Source: Balanoglossus misakiensis (taxonomy: Eukaryota; Hemichordata). Taken from it: a DNA stretch of 64,000 bases. Where the stretch lies: contig CM082594.2 of assembly GCA_040954595.2 (NCBI GenBank), forward strand, positions 3,968,001-4,032,000. Reading direction: 5' to 3'. Below, one piece after another: positions 61,982 to 64,000 of the stretch (its first letter is position 1; the number at the start of each line of letters is the position of its first letter). The notes beneath the pieces were generated by a model, which searched no databases, was not told the origin of the DNA, and worked only from the letters and a program-made list of their open reading frames with translations. Both the position numbers and the translations under genes were made by a program.

Positions 61982-63885
61982 TCAGTCTGAAATCACATCT
62001 TTGAAGATGGCCTTCATGTCAGCCAGGGCCTTGAAGATGTTGTCCACAAACCTCTGGGAGTCGGTCTCGGCACACGACTTCTTGGAGGAGACATGGAAGA
62101 AAAATCGGCTGTCTTCGGGGATCATGTAAGACACACCGTATCCAGAATCTGAGACCGGACCAAAGCCACCACCGGGGGAAGCCTGTGAATTACAATGATT
62201 AAATAAATTTTCATAAATTTTCATAAATTAGAAAATTTTGTTTGCAAATCAAATCAATTATCATCTAGAGGACAATCCTAGGGTGAAAGTTTCATTGAAT
62301 CGTAGTTCATTCCAACCCATAACTGACGGTGGGCCCTATACCCCAAGAGGGCACACTGTGGATCACAAAATTAAACCTATTCACTAATAAATTAACCCCT
62401 TTAACCCTATTTTACAATGTAGTGTTCCAACTTTACCACAGAAAACAATTGATTTGGACCAAACTATGGTTAGGAATGGGTTGAAGCATGATAGCTGAAT
62501 CCAAAACAACTTCATAGTAACAGCAACCAGTGAAGGCAACTCACCATATCTCTGTAACAAGGATGACCGACTGATGGATTGCTTTCGATTTGTTGTTGCG
62601 GGGTCTGGCTGGTGGACAGGGTCCATGGGAGGGTCAGGGCTGTGTGAAGGAACTCGCTCTCCTGTTGGACAGAAAGCAAAGAGAAAATTGATCATTGACA
62701 GGTAAAAAACAATGTCATAATTTCGTCACTCTTCTCAGTACGGTGTGCCACAGCAGTAGAGCTTAGCTGGGTCTAAATAATATGTACCGGTAGTTTAAGT
62801 TTTATGTGTCTAATGACTGTGTTGTTATTGTCATGGTTCCATCCATGTCCTAAACATGGACCTGTGACGGAGCAGACTATTCCTAAACATAGACAAATGG
62901 ACAAAAAGATACAAAACAAAAGGGTACTAAAGCATTGGTGGTTTAGAACACATTGTACCGTATTACAGATAAATCAATGTTTGGAGACTGCAAAATACAT
63001 GTACCAGAGTAGTACAGCTTGCAAAGTGTTATTTCTCTCTAAATTGGACCTTGTATGTTTCTTTTTCCATAATACACTGACAAGTGAAGCATACACTTGC
63101 TTTCCAACCCAAATTGAACTCAAGCTGCACTGTTTTCATCAATATCTTTATTCTTCCCCAATCCACACACTTACGTTTCCTAAACCTTTGCATAGCACAA
63201 AGAGAGCAAAGAGATGCCTGTCACATCCACTTCCACTCATACAATCCCTGTACAACTGCTGGTGTGTGCTTGCTGCTTTCTTCATCAGCCCAATTCTCTC
63301 AGCATTAGTCTTGCTCTTATCCTCCATTGCTCTGAAAAAATAAATGGGATGCAAAATGAATAATCAGACAATCTAAAATAAATTTACAGTCAGTGGAAGA
63401 AATTACGGTTTAGCAGTCAACAATTTCATCAATGATAGAAAAATTTGACTTCAAATTCACCAATATATACACCTAGAGAGTGCGTCCTCCAAAAAAGAAA
63501 CACACGACTTACCTTACAAACGCTGCAGCATCTTTAGTGAGCGATCGCACTGTTTCGGTTCTTCCGTGCAGATACAGTCTTGTCATGGACGATTCGTAAG
63601 TCAGGGCGAAGTGACCGGCGTCGCGGTAATAGGCCAGCTGTAACGCCAACTGAATGTATGCATCAGGGCTGACCTGAGGGTAAAAAAATCCAAATAGTCT
63701 AGCTGATGCTTGATTCAAAATCGATAACTTCTGTGGGGGTATCATAATCAATGAAAACAACAGGATTGGCCAACACTATCAGGTGGCAGTCATAGAGCTC
63801 TCTGAGTACATACCCTGCATTTCTTGACAAATCCTTTTCCGTAGTCGTCGTGGTTTATAACGCACAGATCCAGATCATCATTATT
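61982..63885 (-). CDS. CPT1: Carnitine O-palmitoyltransferase 1, C-terminal part; gene continues past the window
   Basis: CPT1 on the outer mitochondrial membrane moves long-chain acyl groups from CoA to carnitine, the controlled entry step of fatty-acid oxidation. Five last coding exons are present: 63814-63885, 63513-63673, 63175-63331, 62545-62661, 61982-62182. They are in phase and give 235 residues to the stop; vertebrate CPT1 is about 770. Visible family blocks are [45 protein letters not shown] (carnitine site), [21 protein letters not shown] (substrate-binding STSQ) and [18 protein letters not shown]. The catalytic His lies upstream, outside the window. The GGGFGPV...GYGVSY ending favours CPT1 over CPT2. 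Which CPT1 paralogue it is cannot be decided, and invertebrates often have one. Confidence 0.96.
62394..62484. repeat. About 90-bp palindromic repeat copy in a CPT1 intron
   Basis: TTCCAACTTTACCACAGAAA, GATTTGGACCAAACTATGG and a right end AATGGGTTGAA match the family in reverse orientation to 55080. The left end is decayed. Confidence 0.65.
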
Positions 63886-64000
63886 CTGCAAAAGAAATAG
63901 GCAAGTGCCACATATTTCTTGCAACGTTACAGATTCACTTTGACCAAGCCATTGAAAAGGTCACTTTATACGAACATCACAAATGCAATGCTACCACATC

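Overview
This window is genomic DNA of an animal. Genes are split by GT-AG introns, intergenic DNA is rich in microsatellites and short inverted-repeat transposons, and the proteins are clearly metazoan. The frequent acatgtac-type words and the protein character suggest an invertebrate, perhaps a marine deuterostome such as a hemichordate, echinoderm or lancelet, but the species cannot be fixed from the sequence. No bacterial-type operon, CRISPR array, tRNA or rRNA was seen.

Layout. Positions 1-13100 hold no gene I can support. This stretch is visibly richer in CpG than most of what follows and carries several simple repeats, including a 276-bp ATGT array. Positions 13302-25253 (minus strand) hold a complete 12-exon SAFB/SLTM-like nuclear RNA-binding protein, plus an unexplained downstream open exon. 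Positions 26146-30798 (minus) hold ALG13, the catalytic subunit of the second N-glycan sugar transferase. It is head to head with NTAQ1 (31081-33603, plus), the N-terminal glutamine amidohydrolase of the N-degron pathway; the start codons are 282 bp apart. Just downstream of NTAQ1 lie four related RNA hairpins. Positions 37648-47055 (minus) hold a complete 12-coding-exon RNF111/Arkadia ubiquitin ligase. It appears to be head to head with a two-exon gene for a 66-residue single-pass membrane microprotein (53316-54552, plus). The right edge (61982-63885, minus) carries the last five exons of a CPT1-type carnitine palmitoyltransferase, which continues beyond the window.

Reading frames, splice sites and exon phases were worked out by hand. 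For the five complete genes every intron joins in phase and the summed coding length is divisible by three. The genes belong to unrelated pathways (chromatin/RNA, glycosylation, protein turnover, TGF-beta/SUMO signalling, fatty-acid import), so only the two head-to-head pairs suggest shared control.

The most interesting item is the cluster of four about 60-nt hairpins at 33913-34476. They share one architecture, show compensatory base-pair changes between copies, and have wobble pairs that fit only plus-strand RNA. They look like a clustered microRNA family that I do not recognise. Other notable items are a pair of TTAA-flanked foldback MITEs in neighbouring genes, a dispersed roughly 90-bp palindromic repeat family, two CAG-ended DNA transposon remnants (one nested in a GAT microsatellite), a GC-AG intron in NTAQ1, and the uncharacterised membrane microprotein.
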